Shown here piece by piece: positions 1-8,421 of a stretch of DNA of 64,000 bases (position 1 is the first letter of the stretch; each line of letters starts with the position of its first letter). This stretch comes from Pontibacillus litoralis JSM 072002 (GTDB lineage Bacteria; Bacillota; Bacilli; Bacillales; BH030062). The position numbers and the translations under genes are program-made. The notes beneath the pieces were generated by a model. The model ran no database searches. It was not told the origin of the DNA and saw only the letters and a list, made by a program, of their open reading frames with translations. The stretch covers positions 1 through 64,000 of the forward strand of contig NZ_AVPG01000011.1 in NCBI RefSeq assembly GCF_000775615.1. The letters are read 5' to 3'.

Positions 1-99
1 GGCATCTTTAAATGTTGCATACCCATTCACAATACCTGCTTCGTTTACTACGTCAACTGATTCTCCTTGGTGGCCAGTTTCGATAATAAGTAGTATTGG
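1..99 (-). pseudogene. Duplicated, internally deleted fragment of the 1372-2721 flavoprotein disulfide reductase gene
   Basis: Bases 1-84 are a near copy of 2386-2475, an internal part of the pyridine-nucleotide disulfide reductase gene. I count four substitutions and one 6-base deletion. Directly after it, bases 84-99 match the sequence at about 2848-2863, upstream of that gene's promoter. The copy therefore lacks the intervening roughly 370 bases, including the gene's start and promoter. It may extend left of the window. No open frame is preserved, so I read it as a dead duplicate joined to the VOC remnant that follows. Confidence 0.75.
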
Positions 100-276
100 G
101 CGGAACTTTTTGGTGAGGTGCAAAACTATGAAAATGCCTATAAATGATGCTATATTCGTGGGCCAGAAGGGATTATTTTAGAATTGGCGGAGCGAATCAA
201 AGAAATATGGATGGGGACTTTATTAAGCAAACAGGCGCTTTTCTCGAATATGATTAGCGCCTGTCTGTATTATTGA
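97..276 (+). pseudogene. Remnant of a VOC (glyoxalase/bleomycin-resistance) family gene, C-terminal part with in-frame stop
   Basis: Read from about position 97, this frame encodes the C-terminal end of a vicinal-oxygen-chelate protein. It contains AELFGEVQNYENAYK, a TGA stop at 145-147 where the family usually has a hydrophobic or aromatic residue, then CYIRGPEGIILELAERI. The GPEGI-ELAE motif is characteristic of the last beta strand of this fold and carries the metal-ligand Glu. There is no start codon or N-terminal half; it begins at the junction with the duplicated flavoprotein fragment. From 277 to 490 I see no convincing gene or structure. Confidence 0.7.
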
Positions 277-490
277 AGATTAAGGTGAGAGAAAGATTAA
301 AGGAACGCGGTATAATAAGGCATGTTTTCCGGTGTATGAGGAGGAAACAATAGGTTATGCAGCATATTAGGCCCTATATGAAAAGGGCGCATACTAATAA
401 GGAATAGCTCCAATATTGTATGTAATGGTGGGTATTTTTCTTAAAAGGTTGAATTACATAGTGAGTACCGTTATTTTCTAATCAGCTAGG

Positions 491-1297
491 TTATTGTAAA
501 GGGAAATAGATATGCACATAATAGGATGGAGTATCATTTACATGTTGATATAAATAATACAGTTCATAATAATGGGAAGCGGGTTTTAACCGGTGCTGAT
601 TACAATATGCGTGTACTTGTTCTTGAATAGCTTCTAGGTAGGTTAAGTCTGAAAAAGGATTGCCGATGTAATTAAATCGTAGTGCTTGGTCAAAGTGAAT
701 TTCCTCAATTTCATCGCATTCACTTGGGATGATATTGGAGCAGCAAACACGTCCATTTTCAGGTGAATGTATGTATTCGGAGTGATTCGTAAACCCTAGC
801 ATAGATGTTTTTGTCCAAAAAGGGTCGTCCACTTGATTATCTTGAATAGGCTCATCAATGTTGAATCCCTCTTGATCAACGGTAAAGCTTAACGCTTGAC
901 ATAGGTAAATAAAGTCATTTTCTACATATTCCAATTGATTAGGATTGTGATGAAAACTCTCCATCCTTTTATTAAATTGTTGTAAAAAGTGTATTTTTTG
1001 GTCTAAGAGTAAACGTTGTTGCTTAAGCACTTCTATATATTCAGTATTAAAAGTAATGGCTTCTTCCATGTTCGTATATGTGAGCCATTCTCTTATATCT
1101 TGAAGCGGGATGTTTAACTCTCTTAATAATGTTACACTATTGAATTTTAAGGCATCGTCCAGTGTATAGTATCGATAATTATTGTTATGTACAATGGAAG
1201 GTGTTACAAGTTTCTCTTTATCATAATATCTCACTGTATCTGCAGAAACGTTATTGAATTTAGCGATAGCTCCCGTTCTAAAGTATTTATTATTCAT
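491..1297 (-). CDS. MerR-family transcriptional regulator with GyrI-like effector domain
   Basis: The 268-residue protein has an N-terminal MerR winged helix-turn-helix (about residues 6-72, with the typical VRYYDKEKLVTP element). A coiled-coil linker follows (about 75-112), then a C-terminal region of GyrI/BmrR effector-binding length with the usual YY/HIYFPL end. It is expected to bind as a dimer at an over-spaced promoter and distort it. The AAAAAGGTG ribosome site sits 8 bases before the ATG. It lies just downstream of the disulfide reductase gene on the same strand, after that gene's terminator. A textbook MerR-type dyad sits in the reductase promoter (2755-2785), making this protein its likely regulator. 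The inducer is unknown. Confidence 0.85.
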   Translation of the reverse strand: MNNKYFRTGAIAKFNNVSADTVRYYDKEKLVTPSIVHNNNYRYYTLDDALKFNSVTLLRELNIPLQDIREWLTYTNMEEAITFNTEYIEVLKQQRLLLDQKIHFLQQFNKRMESFHHNPNQLEYVENDFIYLCQALSFTVDQEGFNIDEPIQDNQVDDPFWTKTSMLGFTNHSEYIHSPENGRVCCSNIIPSECDEIEEIHFDQALRFNYIGNPFSDLTYLEAIQEQVHAYCNQHRLKPASHYYELYYLYQHVNDTPSYYVHIYFPLQ

Positions 1298-1330
1298 GTA
1301 CTGTGCACCTTTTTCGTGTTATTTTGTTCA

Positions 1331-1368
1331 GCATAAAAGGCTTGTAAATGGACAAGCCTTTTATGTGC
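1331..1368 (-). terminator. Rho-independent terminator after the disulfide reductase gene
   Basis: A near-perfect inverted repeat (CATAAAAGGCTTGT, 6-base loop, ACAAGCCTTTTATG) sits just after the reductase stop and before the MerR start. The AT tracts at both ends could let it work in either direction. Confidence 0.8.
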
Positions 1369-1371
1369 TAC

Positions 1372-2721
1372 TTATTGATTATTATAGGCTTCATGACTCA
1401 TCATAAGCAATAGCTCGCTATAACCAGGGTATGGGTGAATGGCTTTTTGTAAGGAGTAGAATGGGATGTTGTGCGATTTTAATATTTGTAACTCACATAA
1501 CATTTCACATGCTCTTTCTCCCAAAATACTAGCACCGAGAATGAGTCCTTTTTCATCACAAATCACTTTTGCTTTTCCTTTTGTTTTTTCATCTACGATA
1601 GCACGGTCTAGGTCACTATAATCTAATGTATAAACTTGAATGCGATTATCGTATTGCTCTCTTGCTTGTTTTTCTGTCATGCCTGTTCGTGCTAACTCTG
1701 GATCTGTAAAGGTACACCAAGCAACATGTTGAAAATTGATTCCTTCTTTCTTATCTGCGAAAGCATTTTGTATGGCTTGTTTCCCTTGTAATCCACCCGT
1801 ATGTGAAAATAAGTACGGCCCAACGACATCGCCAACTGCGTAAATGTTAGGTATAGACGTTTCATAGAATTCATTTACTTCAATACCGCGCGAATGGTAC
1901 GTTACGCCAATTTCCTCTAAGTTTAAGCCTTCCACGTTAGGTTTGCGTCCTGATGCCAATAAGATTGCATTTGCTGTAATGGTTTTTTTATTTCCATCTT
2001 GTTCAATGACTACTGTGATGCCAGTATCGTCTTCTTTTACTTCAACTGCTTTATGGGAGGTGTAGAAATTGATTCCTTCCTGCTCCAATGTTGTTTGAAG
2101 CATGCATGCCATTTCTTGTTCTTCACGATATAGAATGGTTTCTTCCATTTCAACAAGTTGTACTTGAACGCCTAGTCGTTGCATTGCCTGTGAAAGTTCA
2201 ACACCGATAGCTCCACCACCAAGTATGATGATTTCTTTCGGCAATTCTTCTTGTAAGAAGATAGAGCTGTTTGTTAAGTAATTTACGTGATTTAACCCTT
2301 TAATTGGTGGGACTGCAGCAGAAGATCCAGTAGCAATGATAATTTTATCCGCCTTTATTTCTAGTCCTTCTACATGTAATGTATTGGCATCTTTAAATGT
2401 TGCATACCCATTCACATAATCAATACCTGCTTCGTTTAATACGTCAACCGATTCCCCTTGGTGGGCAGTTTCGATTAGTGCGCGAACTTTTTTCATAATT
2501 TGTTTTGAATCAATGGAGATAGGAGCAAAACTTTGTGCTGTTTTTACTTCTTTTGCTATTTGAATTAGTGCTTTACTTGGTATACAACCAGACCACGTAC
2601 ATTCTCCACCAGGTTTGAATTTATCTATGAGAACGACTTTTTTTCCAAGGTTGATTGCTTCAAATGAAGCGTTTAACCCGCCAGCACCTGCACCAATAAT
2701 AGCAACATCATAGTTTTTCAA
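1372..2721 (-). CDS. Pyridine nucleotide-disulfide oxidoreductase, dihydrolipoamide dehydrogenase-like
   Basis: An FAD/NAD(P)H disulfide reductase of about 450 residues. It has an N-terminal FAD fold (GAGAGG at 10-15), a redox-active Cys pair spaced CxxxxC (C41/C46), a second Rossmann motif (GGGAIGVELS) and a C-terminal dimerisation domain with the active-site HPxPxxSE. It lacks the C-terminal Cys pair of mercuric reductase and is not next to 2-oxoacid dehydrogenase subunits, so the electron acceptor is unknown. I chose the TTG at 2719-2721: it has GAGGTGG six bases upstream, whereas the ATG at 2736 lies inside that ribosome site. A degraded copy of part of this gene lies at 1-99. Confidence 0.85.
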   Translation of the reverse strand: MKNYDVAIIGAGAGGLNASFEAINLGKKVVLIDKFKPGGECTWSGCIPSKALIQIAKEVKTAQSFAPISIDSKQIMKKVRALIETAHQGESVDVLNEAGIDYVNGYATFKDANTLHVEGLEIKADKIIIATGSSAAVPPIKGLNHVNYLTNSSIFLQEELPKEIIILGGGAIGVELSQAMQRLGVQVQLVEMEETILYREEQEMACMLQTTLEQEGINFYTSHKAVEVKEDDTGITVVIEQDGNKKTITANAILLASGRKPNVEGLNLEEIGVTYHSRGIEVNEFYETSIPNIYAVGDVVGPYLFSHTGGLQGKQAIQNAFADKKEGINFQHVAWCTFTDPELARTGMTEKQAREQYDNRIQVYTLDYSDLDRAIVDEKTKGKAKVICDEKGLILGASILGERACEMLCELQILKSHNIPFYSLQKAIHPYPGYSELLLMMSHEAYNNQ

Positions 2722-2754
2722 CTGAATCCACCTCATTTATTAGTAATATGAATA

Positions 2755-2785
2755 AGTATGAACTATGGAGTCATTCCAGAGTCAA
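2755..2785 (-). promoter_or_regulatory. MerR-type promoter with 19-bp spacer and dyad operator
   Basis: On the minus strand, TTGACT (2780-2785) and CATACT (2755-2760) are separated by 19 bases, the over-long spacing typical of MerR-activated promoters. Between them lies a perfect dyad of the form ACT-n-TGGA-n5-TCCA-n-AGT (2762-2782). It is upstream of the disulfide reductase, whose downstream neighbour is a MerR regulator. Control by that regulator is inferred. Confidence 0.7.
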
Positions 2786-2890
2786 CATCTATTTTGTGTT
2801 AAATGTCTGTCTTGCATTAAGAAGAGGTTTCTTTTCTAGGAAGCTATTAATAAGTAGTATTGGTATGAAATTTATTTTAATTAGCATAAA

Positions 2891-2922
2891 AAAATGAAGC
2901 ACCGATTATGGCGCTTCATTTT
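2891..2922 (-). terminator. Terminator after the luciferase-like monooxygenase operon
   Basis: The inverted repeat AAAATGAAGC / GCTTCATTTT with a 12-base loop lies downstream of the stop at 2987 on the minus strand and is followed by a T-rich run (poly-A on the plus strand). Confidence 0.75.
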
Positions 2923-2986
2923 GACTAAGGTTCGAGGCTGGTGCATGTGTATTCTTCCGTAAATGAACTAGTATTAAAATAGGAGC

Positions 2987-3991
2987 CTATTTATCTAATA
3001 ATTCTTTAGCTAATAAGCGATAGCTATTTAAGCGTTTTTCTTGAGAATGAGGAACGGTCATGAGCATTGCTTCATCAAACCCATATATGGCTTGTTCTTT
3101 TCGCAATTGTGCGGAAACTTCTTGTACGTCCCCGACGAAATGTAATTGGCGTTTACGAAATTCTCTAATCTGCATACGCTCTATTTCGGATAGTGGGTAG
3201 GTTTGTGCTTCTTCGGGTGTTAGTGAAGGTTTAATCATTCCTCGCATTAACCATAACTGGGAGATGTCGTACGGTAATCCTTCAAATTCAGCTTCTTCTT
3301 TTGTTTCCGCAACAGTAACCATATACGTTACAAGGATGTTCGGTTTCTCTAAAAATGCAGAAGGCTTGAAGTTATTTCTATAGGAATCTAAAATATCGTG
3401 CGTCATACTTCCATTAAAGAATTGAGCGAATGAATAGCCAATTCCCATACGTCCTGCTTGAATGGCGCTGTTTCCAGATGAACCCAAAAGCCATGCTTCA
3501 GGTAATGCAATTTGCGAAGGCATAGCAATCGTTTTATTGTAAGGACTTTTAGCTGGCACTTCATCTTTCATGTATTGCAATGCTTGTTCTATTTTTTCAT
3601 ACATATTGTGCATCTGTGGCTCTTTTCCTTCTGACATGGCATAAATGGCATTACCATCTCCACCAGGTGCACGTCCTACACCGAAATCAATACGGTTAGG
3701 CGCATAAGCACTTAGCGTTTTGAATACTTCTGCTAGCTTTAATGGTGAGTAGTGCATGACCATCGTTCCGCCTGTTCCAACGCGAAGATTTTTTGTCTTA
3801 GCTGCTAAATGAGCGATTGTAATTTCGGGAGCTGAACTTGCAACCACATCCATTCCATGATGCTCAGCCATCCACATTCGATGATAACCTAATTCATCAG
3901 CTAACATAGCAAGTTCTTCTGCATTTTTAAGTGCTTGCACGGCTGTATTTCCGCTTGTTATACGTGCTTGATCTAGTATACTTAATTTCAT
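2987..3991 (-). CDS. LLM-class flavin-dependent oxidoreductase (luciferase-like monooxygenase)
   Basis: A 334-residue bacterial-luciferase-like TIM barrel. Family signatures include the N-terminal 'LSILDQARI' strand, the 'MWMAEHHGM' segment and 'RVGTGGTM', followed by 'RIDFGVGRAPGG'. Members use reduced flavin and O2 to oxidise small organics such as alkanes, sulfonates or nitrogen heterocycles; the substrate cannot be told here. Its start overlaps the end of the upstream DUF896 gene by four bases (ATGA), so the two are translationally coupled. It ends the operon Rrf2 regulator - LLM - DUF896 - LLM, all on the minus strand. Confidence 0.85.
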   Translation of the reverse strand: MKLSILDQARITSGNTAVQALKNAEELAMLADELGYHRMWMAEHHGMDVVASSAPEITIAHLAAKTKNLRVGTGGTMVMHYSPLKLAEVFKTLSAYAPNRIDFGVGRAPGGDGNAIYAMSEGKEPQMHNMYEKIEQALQYMKDEVPAKSPYNKTIAMPSQIALPEAWLLGSSGNSAIQAGRMGIGYSFAQFFNGSMTHDILDSYRNNFKPSAFLEKPNILVTYMVTVAETKEEAEFEGLPYDISQLWLMRGMIKPSLTPEEAQTYPLSEIERMQIREFRKRQLHFVGDVQEVSAQLRKEQAIYGFDEAMLMTVPHSQEKRLNSYRLLAKELLDK

Positions 3992-4215
3992 GATTTATTC
4001 CCTTCTTTCCTATTTTGAATTAGTTTTTCTGGTGTTACGTCATTTCCAAGTGGATCGATTACAGTAAGGTTTGAAATGCTGTGAATCACTTGCCCACGGA
4101 TTTGTTTTAAATATGCTTCACGAAGTTGCTTTTGTTCTATTTTTTCATCTTCTGTTAATCCTTTTTCGCGTTGTATTTTTGCTAGTTCATTGATACGATC
4201 TAACTCTTTTATCAT
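3988..4215 (-). CDS. DUF896 family small protein (YnzC-like)
   Basis: A 75-residue protein recognisable as DUF896/UPF0291: an N-terminal helical hairpin starting 'IKELDRINELA', the block 'EQKQLREAYLK-IRGQV', and a disordered tail ending in 'DPLGNDVTP'. In B. subtilis, YnzC is LexA-controlled and of unclear function. Its placement between two flavin monooxygenases is unusual for the family and may be chance. The AAAGGAAGTG ribosome site is good, and the gene overlaps the next one by four bases. Confidence 0.85.
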   Translation of the reverse strand: MIKELDRINELAKIQREKGLTEDEKIEQKQLREAYLKQIRGQVIHSISNLTVIDPLGNDVTPEKLIQNRKEGNKS

Positions 4216-4240
4216 TTGTTCACTTCCTTTATTTTAATGT

Positions 4241-5200
4241 TCAAGTATGGTGCTGTGAGTGAAGGGATGGGAAATATGGTAAAACTTCTTCCCCTAACTC
4301 TTGAACTACTTCATTTGCTGGACGTTTCCCTGGTTTTAAAACAAAAGCTACATGGTTAACACCAGCTTCTTGATAAGCATTTAGGTATTCAATTAAAAAT
4401 TTATAACCTGCTCTGAACCCGCCTGTTATTGGTTTTGGAAACTCATTTGCTTTTTCAGATAAATCAATAGCTACAGGTTGCACAAATGGTTTGAACGTAT
4501 TCGTTCGTTCTGACCACTTCTTAATAAGTGTTTTCTGATCTTTTATATTCTGTGGATAAAATAACCACCCATCCGTGTTTTCTGCTAGCCAATCAATTGT
4601 TTGGCGCGAGTATCCCGTTCCAAAGGTAGGTATGTTTCCTAGTAATGGTTTTGGTACAATATCCCCTTCTGTCAAGTTTATATACTCTGTTTGAATTTGA
4701 GGGAATGATTGTTGCCATGCTTTTCTCATGACTGTAATAGATTCTTGGAATAAATCCCCTTTCTTAGCTGGATCCACTTTAAAGGTAGGAAATTCAATGG
4801 CTCGATCTCCTGTAGCTACTCCGAATATAAAGCGCTGCTTGGATAAACGGTCTAATGAAGCAGCTGTCTTCGCTAAATGAAGAGGATTTCGTAAGGTTGT
4901 AACAATGCTTGAAGTACCTAATGCTATATGTTCGGTATGTGCTGCTACATAGGTTAAAAAAAGAAATGGGTCGTAAAGAAATCCCACATCTCCGAATTTC
5001 GGATCATAAATCGGAGCATCTCTTACAAATAATGAAGCAAACCCCATTTGATCAACCTGTTTAATTAGGTTTAATTGCTCCTCTATATCCATTTTGGGGA
5101 AGCTACCCGTATAAGATTCTAAAGGCAATAGAAATCCAAGCGTTAATTTATTTTTTTGAAAAGCAAGTCTATATCCATTGTGGTTTTGAAAGTTTTCCAA
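4241..5200 (-). CDS. LLM-class oxidoreductase (second luciferase-like monooxygenase)
   Basis: A 319-residue TIM-barrel protein with the luciferase-like signatures 'LTLGFLLPLES', 'MGFASLFVRDAP', 'ALGTSSIVTTLRNP' and 'RFIFGVATGDR'. It is distinct from the 334-residue paralogue two genes downstream, so the operon encodes two different flavin monooxygenases. The start is TTG with CGGAGG seven bases before it. It probably acts on small organic or xenobiotic compounds with flavin supplied by a separate reductase; none is encoded alongside. The Rrf2 gene immediately upstream likely controls it. Confidence 0.83.
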   Translation of the reverse strand: MENFQNHNGYRLAFQKNKLTLGFLLPLESYTGSFPKMDIEEQLNLIKQVDQMGFASLFVRDAPIYDPKFGDVGFLYDPFLFLTYVAAHTEHIALGTSSIVTTLRNPLHLAKTAASLDRLSKQRFIFGVATGDRAIEFPTFKVDPAKKGDLFQESITVMRKAWQQSFPQIQTEYINLTEGDIVPKPLLGNIPTFGTGYSRQTIDWLAENTDGWLFYPQNIKDQKTLIKKWSERTNTFKPFVQPVAIDLSEKANEFPKPITGGFRAGYKFLIEYLNAYQEAGVNHVAFVLKPGKRPANEVVQELGEEVLPYFPSLHSQHHT

Positions 5201-5221
5201 TATAGTCCTCCGTTCATATAA

Positions 5222-5707
5222 TTAATTTATGATGCTTTTCTCATTAATCATCTGTTGTACAGCCTCTATTTTTTCTTGGAATTTTGGAATTGTAATTCTT
5301 TCATACAAAGAGGCAATGGTTTCACGAATTAATACGTTTTTCCATGCAATTTCTGCCTCATCCATTAACTCCATTAACATGCAGCACTGATCATCTTCAT
5401 TTAAATTAAGCATGTCCTTAAGAATGCCATTTGGTGAATATAGTGATTGATTATCTGTCGTTGCAAGATAAACATCATAAATAGAAATATCCTCTGGCTT
5501 TTTATTTAATTTATATCCGCCTTTTATACCGGCTGTAGAAGAAATTAAATCTGCATTTACTAATTTTCTTAGTAGTTTCAACGTATAGGTGCGTGAGGTT
5601 CCTAATTGTTGACTAATTGCATCCCCTGGTAATACTGCTTTTTCTGGTAACATGCTTAGCAATACTAATGTATATACGGATTGTTCTACTCCGGCTTTCA
5701 TTTTCAT
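5222..5707 (-). CDS. Rrf2-family transcriptional regulator
   Basis: A winged-helix protein of about 161 residues beginning MKMKAGVEQSVYTL, typical of Rrf2 proteins, with 'GTSRTYTLKLLRKLVNADLI' as the recognition helix region. Its Cys content (a CCM pair in the C-terminal half) does not match the three-Cys IscR cluster site, so it may be a metabolite or redox sensor. I prefer the ATG at 5705-5707, which has AAAGGA upstream; an in-frame ATG at 5728 has no ribosome site. It is the first gene of the monooxygenase operon and probably autoregulates through the GTGGA-N9-TCCAC palindrome upstream. Confidence 0.82.
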   Translation of the reverse strand: MKMKAGVEQSVYTLVLLSMLPEKAVLPGDAISQQLGTSRTYTLKLLRKLVNADLISSTAGIKGGYKLNKKPEDISIYDVYLATTDNQSLYSPNGILKDMLNLNEDDQCCMLMELMDEAEIAWKNVLIRETIASLYERITIPKFQEKIEAVQQMINEKSIIN

Positions 5708-5745
5708 TTTTTTATACATCCTTTGCATTCATTCTATAGTTTAAC

Positions 5746-5764
5746 GTGGATATCTATTGTCCAC
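5746..5764. promoter_or_regulatory. Candidate Rrf2 operator, palindrome GTGGA-N9-TCCAC
   Basis: A 19-base interrupted palindrome lies just upstream of the Rrf2 gene, where an autoregulatory operator would be expected. Assignment to the Rrf2 protein is inference from position alone. Confidence 0.4.
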
Positions 5765-5879
5765 TTTTAAAGTCTAATCTAAAAGTGTTTGGAAGTAAAG
5801 TAAAACGATAGCTTCGATTATGATGGCCGGCTGTTGCTCTTTTCGCATAATATTTTAAAGGCGTTGAACGATAAGCTAA

Positions 5880-6639
5880 ATGTGTGTGGAGTTTTCGTAT
5901 ACGCATTGCCAAAGTTGTGGTATGCCATTAGAAGATCAATCGTTATTGGGAACAGAAATAGGAGGGGAGTGCAGCACTGACTATTGTTTGTATTGTTACG
6001 AGGCGGGAGAGTTTAAGCAACCGCATGTAACGTTTCAAGAAATGGTCGATATGTGTGTATCTTATTTACAGAAAGATGGTGTAGCGGCAGAAGAGGCACG
6101 TCATCTGTTAACGTCCTTTTTACCGAGCTTAAAGAGATGGAGAAAAGGAGGAATGCTCGAGCCTGTTATCATTGAGAAGGAAGCTTTTCAAATCATGGGG
6201 ATAACCGCTCGGACAAGTAATGCGGATGAATTAACAGCTCAAACAAAAAATTCCAACACTATGGTCTGCGTTTTATGAGCAAAATGTAGTTGAGCCAATG
6301 GCTAAGTTGGTAAAACCGACAGTCACTTACGGCTTATATTCCGATTATGCAAGCGATGTGAACGGAGAGTATTCAATTACACTTGGTATGGAGGCGTTAT
6401 CGAGCATAGAGCCACCAGAAGAAGTGGTTGTAAAAACGATTCCGTCTGCTAAATACATGGTGTTTACTACGGAGAAAGGGCCTATCGTAGAAGTTGTCAT
6501 CAAAGCTTGGCAAGACATATGGGCTCGGTTTGCAAGCTCTGAAGTGGAAAGAGCATATACAGGGGATTTCGAAAGGTATGACGAAAGGTGCGCTAACCCT
6601 GAAGAAGCACAAGTAGATATTTATATAGCGATAAAGTGA
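5880..6639 (+). pseudogene. Frameshifted zinc-ribbon plus GyrI-like domain protein
   Basis: Two adjacent frames together make one protein of about 250 residues. The first (5880-6278) has a putative zinc ribbon (CQSCGMPL ... CSTDYCLYCY) and a linker, and ends in a nonsense tail. The second (6298-6639) gives a GyrI-like small-molecule-binding domain (VTYGLYSDYASD ... DIYIAIK). Removing one A from the A6 run at 6245-6250 joins them as TAQTKIPTLWSAFYEQNV. The cause may be a real inactivating insertion, a sequencing error, or transcriptional slippage on the A run. The ribosome site before 5880 is weak. Zinc-ribbon/GyrI fusions occur in Bacillaceae without a known function. Confidence 0.75.
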
Positions 6640-7025
6640 CAATGAATTTGAGATATATTTCGCTTTTTGCAACGATGAAAAAGCCGAAACTATTCAATTA
6701 ATTGAAGTAGAGTGATGGCGTGTGCATAGAGCCTTTTTGTAGCAATAAAATACAATATAGTGATAATTAACAGGAAAAGCGTACAATTTCGTGCGCTTTT
6801 TTGCGTTTAATGACGAGGTGGATGAATGCAAATCAAATCGGAAAAGTGATAAGATATTAATATAAACATATAAATGTAAAGAGAGATTCTATACGTTGGT
6901 ATCTATTTTTATGGTTGTGATTGTTTTTTTTGCTGGCATTGGTAGGGGACCATTTTAATCCCTAGTTGCTTGCACGGCAAATGTTCGATTAATTTGGGAA
7001 GGTTTAGCATAAGGAGACGATTCGT
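6640..7025. other. Intergenic stretch before yunD
   Basis: This stretch holds a terminator at 6775-6803 and, at its right end, the AAGGAG ribosome site for yunD. I see no conserved small gene in it. Confidence 0.5.
6775..6803 (+). terminator. Rho-independent terminator after the zinc-ribbon/GyrI gene
   Basis: The stem AAAGCGTAC / GTGCGCTTT (one G-T pair) closes a 6-base loop and is followed by a T run. Confidence 0.7.
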
Positions 7026-8417
7026 ATGGAAGAGAATATATTTCTATACTACACAAACGATATACATAGTCATTTTGAAAATTGGCCGAAGATTGTAGCG
7101 TATTGGAATAAACAGCGGAGTTATCACAGGCAACGAAATGAAGCGATGTTTACGGTTGATATTGGTGATCATGTTGATCGGTTTCATCCGATAACAGAAG
7201 CGCTTAAAGGGAAAGCGAATGTAGAGCTTTTGAACAAGGCGGGTTATGATGTGGTGACGATTGGCAATAATGAAGGGATTACGCTGCCACATGATGATTT
7301 ATACTCGTTATATGAGGAGGCTGCCTTTGATGTTGTATGTGGTAACTTATCTAATCGAGAAGGGCCAAATCCAGAATGGTTAAAACCGTATACGATTAAA
7401 ACAACGGAAAAAGGTACAAAAATTGCGATGCTAGGACTGACCGCACCGTTTAAAACGTTTTATCGATTGCTTGGATGGGACATATCTTCCCCGTTTGAAT
7501 GGTTAGATCAAACGATACAGGAAGTGAGAAACCAAGCGGATATAGTCGTGTTTTTGTCTCATTTAGGGATTAATGATGATCAAGAGATTGCTCGTCGCTA
7601 TGAGGATATTGATGTCATTATTGGTGGACATACGCATCATTTATTTAAAGAAGGCGAATGGGTGAACAACACATTGCTAACAGCTGCTGGTAAGCATGGT
7701 GTATATGTTGGAGAAGTGATTCTAACATGGGATGCGGAAGCAAACATGTTAAAGCAAAAGCAAGCATATGCCTATCATCTTAACGAGCAAGAAGAAGCGG
7801 CCTCTGTGAAACAATTGCTGGAAGAGTACCAAGCAAAAGCGAGTGATGTGTTAAATGAACCAATCACTTATTTATCTCAACCTTTGCCTGTTCATTGGTT
7901 TAAAGAGACTCAGATAATCAAAGAATTCGTTCATACATTACGCTCATGGACAGATGCGGAATGTGCTATGTTAAATGCGGGTGTGTTAATGGATGGTTTT
8001 TCTGATGGAGCTGTGACACGAGGGGATATTCATCGCATATGTCCTCATCCAATGAATCCGTGTAAAGTGAAATTACAAGGTGATGAATTACTTGAAGTAG
8101 TCCGTCATGCTCATACGAAACGATTTATGGAATTGAAGTTGAAAGGATTTGGATTCAGAGGGGAAATCATTGGTCGTATGGTGTTCTCTGGGATGGAAGT
8201 GACAGTAAGTCGTGATAGGGATGGAAATGAATATGTAAAAAATGTGCATGTTGCTGGAGAGCCACTCCAAATGGATCGTACCTATGAAGTAGCTACAGCA
8301 GATACGTTTACATTCGGTAAGTTTCTACCTGGAATATCCAATAGTGCATACAAGCAGTTTTACATGCCAGAGTTGTTACGAGATTTACTGGCACATACGT
8401 TAATTCGAATTTCATAA
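7026..8417 (+). CDS. yunD: YunD-like metallophosphoesterase / 5'-nucleotidase family protein
   Basis: A 463-residue, two-domain protein. The N-terminal calcineurin-like metallophosphatase has the motifs TNDIHSHF, DIGDHVD, IGNNEG, FLSHLG and GGHTHH, which supply the dinuclear metal site. The C-terminal half matches the 5'-nucleotidase substrate domain. There is no signal peptide, so it acts in the cytoplasm, unlike secreted UshA-type enzymes. The AAGGAG site fits the ATG. In B. subtilis yunD lies with yunB and yunC, and both are found close by here, with bioB inserted between yunC and yunD. Its natural nucleotide substrate is not established. Confidence 0.88.
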   Translation: MEENIFLYYTNDIHSHFENWPKIVAYWNKQRSYHRQRNEAMFTVDIGDHVDRFHPITEALKGKANVELLNKAGYDVVTIGNNEGITLPHDDLYSLYEEAAFDVVCGNLSNREGPNPEWLKPYTIKTTEKGTKIAMLGLTAPFKTFYRLLGWDISSPFEWLDQTIQEVRNQADIVVFLSHLGINDDQEIARRYEDIDVIIGGHTHHLFKEGEWVNNTLLTAAGKHGVYVGEVILTWDAEANMLKQKQAYAYHLNEQEEAASVKQLLEEYQAKASDVLNEPITYLSQPLPVHWFKETQIIKEFVHTLRSWTDAECAMLNAGVLMDGFSDGAVTRGDIHRICPHPMNPCKVKLQGDELLEVVRHAHTKRFMELKLKGFGFRGEIIGRMVFSGMEVTVSRDRDGNEYVKNVHVAGEPLQMDRTYEVATADTFTFGKFLPGISNSAYKQFYMPELLRDLLAHTLIRIS

Positions 8418-8421
8418 CGAT

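Noticed and set aside
1372-2721. Mercuric reductase with mercury-responsive MerR
   Set aside because: The C-terminal Cys pair and the N-terminal metal-binding domain of MerA are absent, and the MerR protein has a GyrI-like effector domain, not the short mercury type.
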